Source of the DNA: QHXN01 sp963785125
GTDB lineage: Bacteria; Acidobacteriota; Blastocatellia; Pyrinomonadales; Pyrinomonadaceae
Length of the DNA stretch: 64,000 bases
Reading direction: 5' to 3'
NCBI GenBank assembly: GCA_963785125.1
Contig: CAWATU010000007.1
Span: 2,108,001 to 2,172,000 of the forward strand
In this document: positions 52,329 to 61,718 of the stretch, one piece after another
Layout of the letters: every line of letters starts with the position of its first letter
Numbering within the stretch: position 1 is the stretch's first letter
Program-made: the position numbers and the translations under genes
Notes under the pieces: generated by a model
What the model was told of the DNA's origin: nothing
Databases searched by the model: none
What the model saw: the letters and a program-made list of their open reading frames with translations, nothing else

Positions 52329-53378
52329 ATGCAGAGGAAGTTAATCGTCTTCTCGGTGGCCGCGACGCTGCTGCTGAACGCCGTCGGCGCGGTCGCTCAG
52401 CAGGGCGAGCGCAAGGTCGTCATCGCGCCGCCCGAAGAGGATGAGATATTCATCGCGCAGGGTCAGGGCGCGCCGCCGCCGCCACCGGCAGTCGAATTCT
52501 TCCGCGGCGACAACCTCATCTTTATGGCGACCGAGATGAGCTTTGCCGGCAAGCTCGTCAAGGGCGCGCCCTACTCGGCGCAGGCTGTGACCGAGTCGGT
52601 GCAGACGCTCTCGGACGGCAACCGCATCGTGCGCAAGAACACCGCGCAGCTCTACCGCGACGCCGAGGGGCGCACGCGCCGCGAGCAGACGGTCGGCTAC
52701 CTCGGCCCCTACGCCGCCTCGGGCGAAGAGACGCAGACGGTCTTCATCAACGACCCGGTCGCCGGCTTCAGCTATATCCTCGAACCCTCTGCGAAGACCG
52801 CGCGCAAGATGCCGCGCCGCGAGCTGCGCTTCAGGGTCGAGGGCGACGCGGCCGAAGGCGCCGCCAACCAGAAGGCCGCGCGGGAGGTGTTGCGTAAAGT
52901 CGAGGTCGAGCGCACCTACCAACGCGTGCCCGGCCCCGCCGGCTCCGACCACGTGACGGGCACGGCCGTCATCGTCACCGCGCCGCCCGCGGGCGAGGGC
53001 CCCACCTTCATGCGCCACAGCTCAAAGCACGAGGCGAAGACCGAGAAGCTCGAAGCACGCTCGTTCGACGGCGTCAAGGCCGAGGGCACGCGCACGACGG
53101 TCACGATCCCCGCCGGCGAGATCGGCAACGAGATGCCCATCAGCATCGTGGACGAGCACTGGTACTCGCCCGAGCTTCAGGTCACGGTCATGACGCGCCA
53201 CAGCGACCCGCGCTCCGGCGAGACGACCTATCGCCTGACCAACATCTCGCGCACAGAGCCCGCGTCCGCGCTCTTCCAGGTGCCCTCGGACTACACCGTC
53301 AAAGAGGCCGGCGGCCCCGGCGGCGTCCGCCGCACCTTCCGCCGCACGGCCCCGCCCGCGCCTGCTCAGGAGAATTAA
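52329..53378 (+). CDS. exported hypothetical protein, third gene of the sigma operon
   Basis: A 349-residue protein with AAAGGAG before the start. The signal peptide (LIVFSVAATLLLNAVGAVAQQ, in part) is followed by a Pro-rich stretch and a beta-rich domain. It shares blocks with the protein at 39061-40044: SVQTLSDGNRIVRKNTAQLYRD, in part, TVFINDPVAGFSYILEPSAK, in part, TTVTIPAGEIGNEMPI, and WYSPELQVTVMTRHSDPRSGE, in part. It follows the anti-sigma gene by 52 bases and may be a regulated target. Function unknown. Confidence 0.75.
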   Translation: MQRKLIVFSVAATLLLNAVGAVAQQGERKVVIAPPEEDEIFIAQGQGAPPPPPAVEFFRGDNLIFMATEMSFAGKLVKGAPYSAQAVTESVQTLSDGNRIVRKNTAQLYRDAEGRTRREQTVGYLGPYAASGEETQTVFINDPVAGFSYILEPSAKTARKMPRRELRFRVEGDAAEGAANQKAAREVLRKVEVERTYQRVPGPAGSDHVTGTAVIVTAPPAGEGPTFMRHSSKHEAKTEKLEARSFDGVKAEGTRTTVTIPAGEIGNEMPISIVDEHWYSPELQVTVMTRHSDPRSGETTYRLTNISRTEPASALFQVPSDYTVKEAGGPGGVRRTFRRTAPPAPAQEN

Positions 53379-53381
53379 CGA

Positions 53382-53472
53382 AGTAGACAGTAGTCAGTAG
53401 AAAAACAGGCGGCGCGTCTCAACTTTCAATCTGAGACGCGCCGCTGTGTCTTCCTACTGACTACTGTCTACT
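53382..53472. repeat. shared palindrome, family A, copy 2
   Basis: 91 bases: AGTAGACAGTAGTCAGTAG... and its complement, with the inner GGCGCGTCTC/GAGACGCGCC hairpin. The outer and inner parts are nearly identical to 38963-39063. It lies 3 bases past the stop of the 52329 gene, as the other copy lies at the 3' end of that gene's paralogue. It also serves the convergent ABC permease. Confidence 0.85.
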
Positions 53473-53478
53473 CGTTTC

Positions 53479-54294
53479 TCACCCTGTCCGCTTCAGCTTC
53501 CCCGTCCGCTTCGCCCACCGCTCGACGAGGGCGAAGACGTAGAGGCCGAGCGGGATGAAGACGAGCCCCATCAGCGTCAGGATGGTCAGCTCGTAGGCGC
53601 AGGCCGAGAGCGGCGCACCCACGACCATCTCTGCGCCCTCGCCGATGCCGACCAGCTTGCGACAGGCCGACAGGGCGTAGGTCGCGGGCGAGATGACCGA
53701 GAGCGGCTGGAGCCAGCGCGGCAGCACCGACACGTCGTAGTAGACGCCTGAGACGAGCAGCAGAACCCCTTGGAAGATGTTCGTCGCCTCCGCTCCGCGC
53801 TCGGGTGAAAAGACCGGCAGCACCGCCGCCATCAGCCCCAGCCCGATGAAGGCCGCGCTCGACACCGCCAGCACGACGATGATGCCGCCCCAGTTCGCGC
53901 GCGACATGTCGATGTCCACAAAGAGCAGCATCCCCGCCACAATGACGACGGCACGCAGAACGGCGTAGATCGTCGAGAAGATGCTCACGCCCGCGAGGTG
54001 GACGAGCCTTGAGACCGGTGCCATGAAGGTATATTCAAGCGTCCCCTCCCAGCGCTCGTACGTGATGGAGTTGGCAATCTCCTGAAAGACGACCGACAAA
54101 AGCCCCCACAGCATCACGCCCACCATCAGCGTCAGCGTCAGACGGCGGTCGCCCGCCGCCACGCCGATCAAAACGACCGTCGCCGAGTTGACCACCGCGT
54201 AGAAAGTGAAGACTACGACCCACGAGAAGTAACGCCGCGTCAGGTGATAGTCGCGGAAGAAAAACGCCCACGTCTGTCTGAGTACCTGTTCCAT
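53479..54294 (-). CDS. ABC-2 type permease
   Basis: A 271-residue protein with six membrane segments (FSWVVVFTFYAVVNSATVVLI, in part; LTLTLMVGVMLWGLLSVVFQ; GIIVVLAVSSAAFIGLGLMA, and others). The ANPATYALSACRK-like GVYYDVSVLPRWLQPLSVISPATYA, in part, is the common ABC-2 signature between helices 5 and 6. It begins 3 bases after the ATPase stop, so both form one exporter. The transported substrate is unknown (drug, polysaccharide or lipid). Confidence 0.85.
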   Translation of the reverse strand: MEQVLRQTWAFFFRDYHLTRRYFSWVVVFTFYAVVNSATVVLIGVAAGDRRLTLTLMVGVMLWGLLSVVFQEIANSITYERWEGTLEYTFMAPVSRLVHLAGVSIFSTIYAVLRAVVIVAGMLLFVDIDMSRANWGGIIVVLAVSSAAFIGLGLMAAVLPVFSPERGAEATNIFQGVLLLVSGVYYDVSVLPRWLQPLSVISPATYALSACRKLVGIGEGAEMVVGAPLSACAYELTILTLMGLVFIPLGLYVFALVERWAKRTGKLKRTG

Positions 54295-54297
54295 CTG

Positions 54298-55119
<822 letters not shown>

Positions 55120-55331
55120 CACTCACACACCTTCCCGGCCTTTGGGTGGTCGGGCAACCGCTTTCCGTTTAAGAAGGGAAAGAAAGAAACGACTGAGCGT
55201 CGTTTATGGCGGTCTTACCTAGGCGTGTCTGACGATGCGAAATTTCATTTGAGTCACCTCACCTGTCGTGAGTGGGGCAAGGATAGACGACGGGTGAAAG
55301 TTTGGCAAGGCTTTTCGGCTCGGTCACGGCG

Positions 55332-56654
55332 TCAAGCCTTCGGCAAGCCTTTGCGCGCGATGCCGGACATGACTTCGGAGAAGCGGTCGAGTTCTTGGAG
55401 GGTGGTGTAGACGCTGGGGGTGATGCGGACGCCTTGGAACTCGTCGTGGACGATGTGGGTGGCGTAGATTTTGTGGCGGCGCATGAGATAGTTGCAGAGG
55501 GCGACGGGGTCGGTGCCCGCGACTTCGACGTTGGCGAGCGCGCAGGACTGTCGGTCGTCGAAGGAGGTGTTGAAGCGGACGTTCGGCTCGCCCTTCAACT
55601 GGTTCATCCAGTGGCGTGCGAGCAGACGAAGGCGCGCCTCCTTGCGCTCGGGGCCGACGCCCTGATGGAAGAGAAGCGCTTCGCCGATGGCGAGGCGCTG
55701 CGCGGCGGAGCGCGTGCCCGTCTCCTCGAACTTGCGGATGTCCGCGTCCTGCGACTTCTCCGCGGCGAAGAGCGGCCAGACGTTCTTAATCTTCTCCTTC
55801 TTCACGTAGAGCATTCCCGTCCCCTTCGGCGCGTGCAGCCACTTGTGCAAAGAGGTGCCGAAGTAGTCGCAAGCTAAGTCGTCGCGGCTGAAACGGAACT
55901 GTGCGAAGGAGTGCGCGCCGTCAACAATCGTCTCGGCGCCGCGCCGCCGCGCCAGCTCGCAGATGTCGCGGACGGGCGTGATCTGTCCCGTGAGGTTAAT
56001 CATGTGCGAGACGAGGACGAGCCGCGTGCGCGAAGTAAACCCCGCCTCGTAGGCGGCCGTTATCTCCGAAGGGTCTTTCGGCGGGACGGGAAACTTGACG
56101 AGCTTGAGACGGATGCGGTCGCGCCGCTCGCGCTGCCGAAGCGTCGTGAGCATGCGCGGGTAGTCCTGCGTCGTCGTCAAGACCTCGTCGCCGGGTTTGA
56201 GGTCGAAGCCGAAGAGGATTGCTTCGAGCGAGTCCGACACATTGCGTGTGATGGCGACCTCTTCGTGGTCGCAGCCAAAAGCTTCGGCGAGCCCCGTCCG
56301 AATGGTCTCGGACTGCGGCTCTAAGATTTCCCACATCGTGTAGGCCGTGGCGTCCTCCTGCTGCCAGAGGTAGCGGACGAGCGCCTCGGTGACGATGCGC
56401 GGCGAGGGCGAGACGCCGCCGTTGTTGAGGTTGATTAGCCCTCGCGTGACGGAGAAGGACTGCTGGATGTCGAACCAGAACTCTTCGTCGCGCGCCGCCT
56501 CTTCGGCCGTGAGGTGCGCGACGCGACGCGACGCCGCGCGCACGTCTTTCAGGAGAGAGGCGACCGTGGACGAAGAGAGCGAGGCGAGGCCGAGACCCTT
56601 GCCGACCGACGAGAGGAAGCGGCGGCGGTCGAGCGCGCCGGGATAGTGTTCCAT
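55332..56654 (-). CDS. class V aminotransferase with Tat-like leader
   Basis: About 440 residues from ATG 56654 (AGAGAGA upstream); an in-frame ATG at 56684 would add 10 residues. The N-terminal ALDRRRFLSSVGKGLGLASLSS, in part, is a twin-arginine-type leader, so the enzyme is probably exported. The PLP fold is recognised by EVLTTTQDYPRMLTTL, ETIVDGAHSFAQ (Asp/His) and the Schiff-base lysine in GTSLHKWLHAPKGTG. It resembles isopenicillin-N epimerase-like proteins. It is downstream of GH31 by 36 bases. Confidence 0.82.
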   Translation of the reverse strand: MEHYPGALDRRRFLSSVGKGLGLASLSSSTVASLLKDVRAASRRVAHLTAEEAARDEEFWFDIQQSFSVTRGLINLNNGGVSPSPRIVTEALVRYLWQQEDATAYTMWEILEPQSETIRTGLAEAFGCDHEEVAITRNVSDSLEAILFGFDLKPGDEVLTTTQDYPRMLTTLRQRERRDRIRLKLVKFPVPPKDPSEITAAYEAGFTSRTRLVLVSHMINLTGQITPVRDICELARRRGAETIVDGAHSFAQFRFSRDDLACDYFGTSLHKWLHAPKGTGMLYVKKEKIKNVWPLFAAEKSQDADIRKFEETGTRSAAQRLAIGEALLFHQGVGPERKEARLRLLARHWMNQLKGEPNVRFNTSFDDRQSCALANVEVAGTDPVALCNYLMRRHKIYATHIVHDEFQGVRITPSVYTTLQELDRFSEVMSGIARKGLPKA

Positions 56655-56690
56655 TCTCTCTGAGTCTTTCCTGGCCTTGCGCATCGCGGT

Positions 56691-59201
56691 TTAAGGGATG
56701 AACTCGAACTCCTTATAATCTTCCGACGGCGGGATGAGCACGAAGCGGTGCTCGTCGGGGCGCCCGGCTGCGGGGAGGATGACGGCGCCGAACGGGTCGC
56801 GCACCTCGCGCGGCAGTTGGCCGGGGAGGAATTCGAGCGCGCTCAGCTTGCGCGCCGCGTACGCGCCCGCGTGCGAGAGTTTGAGCGAGCCGCCGCGCAG
56901 CACGGCGGTCGTCGTGCGCCGTTCGCCGTCGCCGTCGCCCGCGTCCTCGTAAAAACTGCTCGTGCCGTCGGCGCCGGGGACGACGAGGAGTGTGAGCGGT
57001 ACCTTCAACATCTCGCCGGTGTGCTGGACGTGGGGCTGCGTGGGGATGGCGGCGCCCGCGCGCACGAAGAGCGGCAGGCGTTCGAGCGGCGCCTCTATCT
57101 CCGCCTCCTTGCCGCCTTCATAAGTCTTGCCCGTCCACCAGTCAACCCATCTGTCGCCGGAGGGGAAGTAGACGTTGCGCTTCGTCGCCGACTCGCGTAC
57201 GACGGGCGCGACGAGCAGGTCGCGGCCGACGAGATACTCGTCTTCAATCGTATACGTGCGCGAGTCGTCAGGATACTCGAACCAGAGCGGGCGCATGACG
57301 GGCGCGCCGGTGCGCCTGTGTTCATCGAAGAGCGTGTAGAGGTATGGGAGCAGGCGGTAGCGCAGCTCGATGCTCGCGCGGTTGATCTTCGTGAACTCTT
57401 CGCCGTAGGAGTATGGCTCGTGCGGCTTCGACCCGGACTCGGAGTGCGAGCGCAGGAACGGGGTGAGCGCGGCGGCCTGCAACCAGCGCGCGTAGAGTTC
57501 GGGCGAAGGATTGCCGGAGAAGCCGCCCACGTCCGAGCCGACGAGGGGCACCCCGGAGACGCCGAGGTTCAAGAGCATTGGGATGGAGAGTCGCAGATGA
57601 TCCCAGCTCGCAACGTTGTCGCCCGTCCAGACAGCCGAGTAGCGTTGCACGCCCGCATAGCCCGCGCGCGTCAGCACGAAGGGGCGCTCGCCGGGTCGGA
57701 GCTTCTTCAACCCTTCAAAGGTCGAGCGCGCCATCTGCATCCCGTAGACGTTGTGGTAGAGCGCGTGCGTGCCCGGCATTCCGTCGCCCACGTGCTTCGC
57801 GCCGAGCGGGAAGGTCTTCATCGGGTGATGATAGGTGTCTGGCTTCGGCGTCTCGTCGGAGAGGAAGACGCCGGGCTCGTTCATGTCGTTCCAGAAACCC
57901 GCGATGCCTTCGTCCAGGTTCTTTTTGTAGAGCGAGCCGAACCACTCACGCGCCTTCGGGTCGGTGAAGTCGGGGAAGGCGCAGACGCCGGGCCACACGC
58001 TCGCGTGCAGCTCGCTCCCGTCGGCGTTCTTGACGAAATGTCCGCCCGCCTGACCTTCTTTGTAAGCGAAGTAGTTCGGGTCAACCTTGATGCCGGGGTC
58101 GATAATGACGACGGTGCGGAAGCCTTCGGCACGCAGGTCGGCGATCAACTTCGAGGGGTCGGGAAAGTGTTGGCGGTTCCATGTGAAGACGCGGAAGCCG
58201 TCCATGTAGTCGATGTCGAGGTAGATGACATCGGCCGGGATGCGCGACTCGCGGAAGCCGCGGGCGACCTCGCGCACGCGCGCCTCCGGGTAGTAGGACC
58301 AGCGCGACTGCTGGTTGCCGAGCGCCCAGAGCGGCGGCAACGGCGTGCGCCCCGTCAGGTCGGTGTAGTCACGAAGAACTTTTTTAGGTGAGTGCTCTTC
58401 TCCTCCGGTGAAGACGTAGTAGTTCAGCTCGCCGGAGGCGGCGCCGAACGTCACGCGCGCGGGGTCGGTCTTCCCCATGTCGAAGTATGTGCGCGAGGTG
58501 TTGTCGAGGAAGAGGCCGTAGGCGTAGCCGCGCGGGCGGGCGGAGATGTTGCCGGCCGTCGTGAGGGACGGCTGCGGCTTCACGTGGCGCAGGGCGATGT
58601 AGAAGCCGATGGACTGGTAGATGGGGTCGAGGCCGCGCGGGTAGCCGTAGGTGTCCGTGTTCCACATCACGAACTGCTGCGTGTCGCGCGAGAGGGTCGC
58701 CCCGGCCTTCTCGCCGAGGCCGTAGTAGGTCTCCCACTCGACGCGCTTCAGGGAAGTCTCGACGGCGCCCGTGTCGGGGTCGAAGGAGGCCGGGCGGGCG
58801 GGGTCTGCCTCGACGATTGTGCGCCCCTGCGCGTCAATCACGCTGACGAGGAAGGGGCGACGCTTGACGACGATGGTCGTGCCATTGAGTGAAGAGATTC
58901 TGATCTCGTCCCGCGTCTCCGTAACTTTCGCATCGACGGTCTTGCGGTCTTTCGACTCGACGGCATAGGAGAGGTCGCGCTCGAAGGTGCCCGAGGGCGC
59001 GAGGCGGACGCGCACCGTCTCCAGGTCGCGGAAGGTGACGGCGACGCGCGCGCCCGAGGTGAGCGTGAGCACGACGCCGTCCGTCTGGCGCGTGACCGTC
59101 CTCACATCGCCCGCCGCACGCCAAGCCGCGCGCGCTTCAGTCCCGAGCAGACAGAAGGTGAGCGCGGCGAGTAAGGCGAGTGTTCTGTGTGTGTGTGACA
59201 T
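56691..59201 (-). CDS. exported GH31 alpha-glucosidase-type enzyme
   Basis: An 836-residue enzyme with a signal peptide (LALLAALTFCLLGTEARA). The GH31 nucleophile is in WNDMNEP near residue 435, and the acid/base region is GSDVGGFSGNPSPELYARWLQ, in part, near 553. RGLDPIYQSIGFYIALRHV, in part, and WALGNQQSRWSYYPEARVREV, in part, also match. A C-terminal beta-sandwich follows. It would hydrolyse alpha-glucosides or alpha-xylosides. It begins one base after the stop of the upstream small membrane protein gene, and the two are likely co-transcribed. Confidence 0.92.
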   Translation of the reverse strand: MSHTHRTLALLAALTFCLLGTEARAAWRAAGDVRTVTRQTDGVVLTLTSGARVAVTFRDLETVRVRLAPSGTFERDLSYAVESKDRKTVDAKVTETRDEIRISSLNGTTIVVKRRPFLVSVIDAQGRTIVEADPARPASFDPDTGAVETSLKRVEWETYYGLGEKAGATLSRDTQQFVMWNTDTYGYPRGLDPIYQSIGFYIALRHVKPQPSLTTAGNISARPRGYAYGLFLDNTSRTYFDMGKTDPARVTFGAASGELNYYVFTGGEEHSPKKVLRDYTDLTGRTPLPPLWALGNQQSRWSYYPEARVREVARGFRESRIPADVIYLDIDYMDGFRVFTWNRQHFPDPSKLIADLRAEGFRTVVIIDPGIKVDPNYFAYKEGQAGGHFVKNADGSELHASVWPGVCAFPDFTDPKAREWFGSLYKKNLDEGIAGFWNDMNEPGVFLSDETPKPDTYHHPMKTFPLGAKHVGDGMPGTHALYHNVYGMQMARSTFEGLKKLRPGERPFVLTRAGYAGVQRYSAVWTGDNVASWDHLRLSIPMLLNLGVSGVPLVGSDVGGFSGNPSPELYARWLQAAALTPFLRSHSESGSKPHEPYSYGEEFTKINRASIELRYRLLPYLYTLFDEHRRTGAPVMRPLWFEYPDDSRTYTIEDEYLVGRDLLVAPVVRESATKRNVYFPSGDRWVDWWTGKTYEGGKEAEIEAPLERLPLFVRAGAAIPTQPHVQHTGEMLKVPLTLLVVPGADGTSSFYEDAGDGDGERRTTTAVLRGGSLKLSHAGAYAARKLSALEFLPGQLPREVRDPFGAVILPAAGRPDEHRFVLIPPSEDYKEFEFIP

Positions 59202-59202
59202 C

Positions 59203-59715
59203 TCAGCGGACTCTCGAAGGCGGCGGGGCGGGCGGGGGCGGTTGGTCGTTGGGGTCGGGCGCGGTGTCGTCTCCGACTCCCGGGCCGCGCAACTCGCAGA
59301 ACTGCTGCACCTGCCCGAAGAGTTGGCCGCACTGCTTATCTTCCGCCAGCCCGTAACGCTGGCACTGCTGCTGTCGCCAGCCGATGGACTTCATGAACTC
59401 GGTCTGACGCGGCACGGCGTCGCAGAAGCCGGGCGTCGGGCGGCTCGCCTCAAGGCAGGGTCTCAGGAAGAGAGTGTTTCTGAAGAGGTCGCCAACCCCT
59501 TCGGAGCGGGACTGGCGTGCGACCGCCTCGTTCACGCAGCCCTCGTTGTCCGTGAGCCGCCCGTACTCTCGCCCTTCGGCCACGCTCTGCTTGGTCGTCT
59601 CCACCAGCCCCGGCCCGTACGCGCGCACGAGGAAGTAGACCGCGATCCCGCCCCCCACAAGCAGCAGAACCAGCAGCACCCCGGCGACCAGCAGCACCTT
59701 CATCCAAGTGGGCAT
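59203..59715 (-). CDS. small membrane-anchored protein
   Basis: About 170 residues. ATG 59715 is chosen (an upstream in-frame start at 59781 would run into a hairpin). One membrane helix (residues about 6-28, VLLVAGVLLVLLLVGGGIAV) is followed by a Cys-containing domain (five cysteines, e.g. NEGCVNEAV, QQQCQRYGLAEDKQCGQL) and a Pro-rich C-terminus (DQPPPPAPPPS). No family recognised. The gap to the GH31 gene is one base. Confidence 0.7.
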   Translation of the reverse strand: MPTWMKVLLVAGVLLVLLLVGGGIAVYFLVRAYGPGLVETTKQSVAEGREYGRLTDNEGCVNEAVARQSRSEGVGDLFRNTLFLRPCLEASRPTPGFCDAVPRQTEFMKSIGWRQQQCQRYGLAEDKQCGQLFGQVQQFCELRGPGVGDDTAPDPNDQPPPPAPPPSRVR

Positions 59716-59731
59716 AGGGAACTCCTTTGAG

Positions 59732-59807
59732 GAGCGTGAAGCGTGAACCGTGACAAGAAGAAGCGTGTTCCTACTTGTCACGGTTCACGCTTCACGCTTC
59801 ACGGCTC
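59732..59807. repeat. CGTGAAG heptamer palindrome (terminator)
   Basis: Left: two CGTGAAG-type words then CGTGACAAG. Right: the complement with three words. It contains the stop codon of the amidohydrolase gene (59799-59801, TGA on the minus strand). It lies 16 bases before the small membrane protein start. Confidence 0.75.
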
Positions 59808-61586
59808 TTTCCTTTCATAAACGACCCGGCCGTCGAAGACGGTGATGTCCACCTCGGTCTGCAAGATTTCGCGGGGCAGGATGGTCAGGAGGTCTCTGGA
59901 GTGGACGACGAGGTCGGCGAGCTTGTGCGGGGAGACCTGACCCTTCCGCGTCTCCTCGAAGGAGGCGTAGGCGCTCTCGGCCGTGTAGTTGCGCAGCGCG
60001 TCCGCGATGGAGAGCCGCTCCTCGGGCCACCAGCCGCCCTCGGGCTCGCCCTCGATGCTCCGGCGCGTGACCGCGGCGTAGAGGCCGAGGTACGGGTTGA
60101 TAGGCTCGACCGGCCAGTCCGTGCCGAAGGGGACGGGGACGCCGTGCGCCATGAACGTGTGCCAACTGTAGGCGCCGAGCACGCGATACTCGCCGAGTCT
60201 GTCCTGCGCCCAGCGCTTGTCCGAGATAGCGTGCGAAGGCTGCATCGAGGCGATGACGCGCAGGTCTCGGAAGCGCGCGAAGTCTCTGGGCGCGATCACC
60301 TGCGCGTGCTCGACGCGGAAGCGAACCCACTCCGACAGGAAGTCTCGGAACGCCTCGGGCGTCTCGACCGGGTCGCCGCGCTGGATGGGGTTGTCTTGTA
60401 GGCCGGCGCGGTAGAAGTTCGGCCTGACCTCTTTGTACGCGGCCTCGTAGGCGTCGAGCGCCATGCGGTTGGCGCGGTCGCCGATGCAGTGGAGCGTGAT
60501 CTGGAAGCCCTCGCGTGCGCGCTCTAAGACCATCGCGTTCAACTGCTCGGGCGGCATACGCGGGATGCCCGAGTTGTGCGGGTCGTCGGCGAAGGGCGCG
60601 AGCATGGCCGAAGTGCGCGAGCCCAACGTGCCGTCCACGTAGCCTTTGACGGCCGACAGGCGCAGCAACTCGGGCAGGTCGTTGAAGGAGACGAACTCGG
60701 CGCGTTGCCGCTTCAACTCCTCGACCGGGTCGTTGAAGTTCTGCCACTCGGCGACGCGGACGGTGAGCCGCCCCTTCCGCTTCAGCTCGCGGTAGAGCTT
60801 GGTCGTCTCGTAACCCGAGTTGTCCTGGATGGAGGTGATGCCGTAGCGCCGCGCCTCCGCGAGCGCGCGCTCCAAAGCCTCCGTCTGCTCGGCGGCCGTC
60901 GGCTCGGGCACGACGCGCGTGACTAAGCCGCCGGCCGTCTCCTTCAGAATGCCGGTCGGCTCGCCCGCCGCGTCGTGAAGTATCTCGCCGCCCTGCGGCG
61001 CACGCGTCTCGCGCGTGACGTTCGCTTTCTGTAAGGCGAGCGTGTTGGCCCAACTCACATGCCCGTCCACGCGCTGGAGGATGACGGGGTTGTTGGGCGC
61101 GACTTCATCAAGGTCTCTCTTCGTCGGCCACGCGCCGCCCCAGAGCGTGTGGTCCCAGCCGCGCCCCGTGACCCAGGCGCCCGCGGGCAGCTCGCGCACG
61201 CGGGCTGCGACACGCGCCTTCGCCTCGGCGAGCGTCTTCGCGCCGACGAGGTTGACGCGCAGCAGGGAGAGCCCGCCGCCGAGGAAATGCAGGTGCGCGT
61301 CGTTGAAGCCGGGCGTGACGAGGCGGCCTTTGAGGTCGATGGTGCGCGCGGCCGTGTACGCGGCCCCTATCTCGCGCGAGGTGCCGACGGCGACGATGCG
61401 GTTGCCTTCGACGGCGACGGCCTCGGCCAACGTGCCGCGCGCGTCGGCGGTGAAGACCTTGCCGCCCGTGAGGACGAGGCTGACGTTGCGCTTTGTCTGC
61501 CGCGCGGCCCCGACCGGGGCGAGCGCCGCCGACGCGCAGACGGCCGCCAGCAGCAGTATCAGTGCGAGCCTTGTGCGCAGAAGCAT
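59799..61586 (-). CDS. exported amidohydrolase, YtcJ-like
   Basis: About 595 residues from ATG 61586; the open frame continues to 62480 but overlaps another gene. The signal peptide (LALILLLAAVCASAALAPVG, in part) precedes the amidohydrolase fold. NDAHLHF near residue 100 has the HxH metal pair; HCIGDRANRMAL, HAQVI and FGTDWPVE hold the other metal ligands. The YtcJ group acts on N-acyl or related compounds. It ends inside a palindrome and is divergent from the DUF374 gene. Confidence 0.88.
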   Translation of the reverse strand: MLLRTRLALILLLAAVCASAALAPVGAARQTKRNVSLVLTGGKVFTADARGTLAEAVAVEGNRIVAVGTSREIGAAYTAARTIDLKGRLVTPGFNDAHLHFLGGGLSLLRVNLVGAKTLAEAKARVAARVRELPAGAWVTGRGWDHTLWGGAWPTKRDLDEVAPNNPVILQRVDGHVSWANTLALQKANVTRETRAPQGGEILHDAAGEPTGILKETAGGLVTRVVPEPTAAEQTEALERALAEARRYGITSIQDNSGYETTKLYRELKRKGRLTVRVAEWQNFNDPVEELKRQRAEFVSFNDLPELLRLSAVKGYVDGTLGSRTSAMLAPFADDPHNSGIPRMPPEQLNAMVLERAREGFQITLHCIGDRANRMALDAYEAAYKEVRPNFYRAGLQDNPIQRGDPVETPEAFRDFLSEWVRFRVEHAQVIAPRDFARFRDLRVIASMQPSHAISDKRWAQDRLGEYRVLGAYSWHTFMAHGVPVPFGTDWPVEPINPYLGLYAAVTRRSIEGEPEGGWWPEERLSIADALRNYTAESAYASFEETRKGQVSPHKLADLVVHSRDLLTILPREILQTEVDITVFDGRVVYERKEP

Positions 61587-61718
61587 CTTTAACGAACTCT
61601 TTGCGAGACAGGGATGAGTCGAGACGCGCTTTTTATACCACCTTTCGCCCCCCGCGGCGAAAACTTTGCGGGCGCGCTCCGCCGAGAGGAAATCTGCTAG
61701 ACTCGCCCCTCGAAACTC

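Noticed and set aside
55270..55331. Another copy of the 11-bp GGGTTTGGT repeats near the aminotransferase
   Set aside because: Only a single loose match (GTTTGGCAAGG) occurs; there is no tandem array and the site is at the gene's 3' end.
56748..58391. 547-codon plus-strand frame opposite GH31
   Set aside because: Antisense to conserved GH31 catalytic motifs; no domain or start signals.
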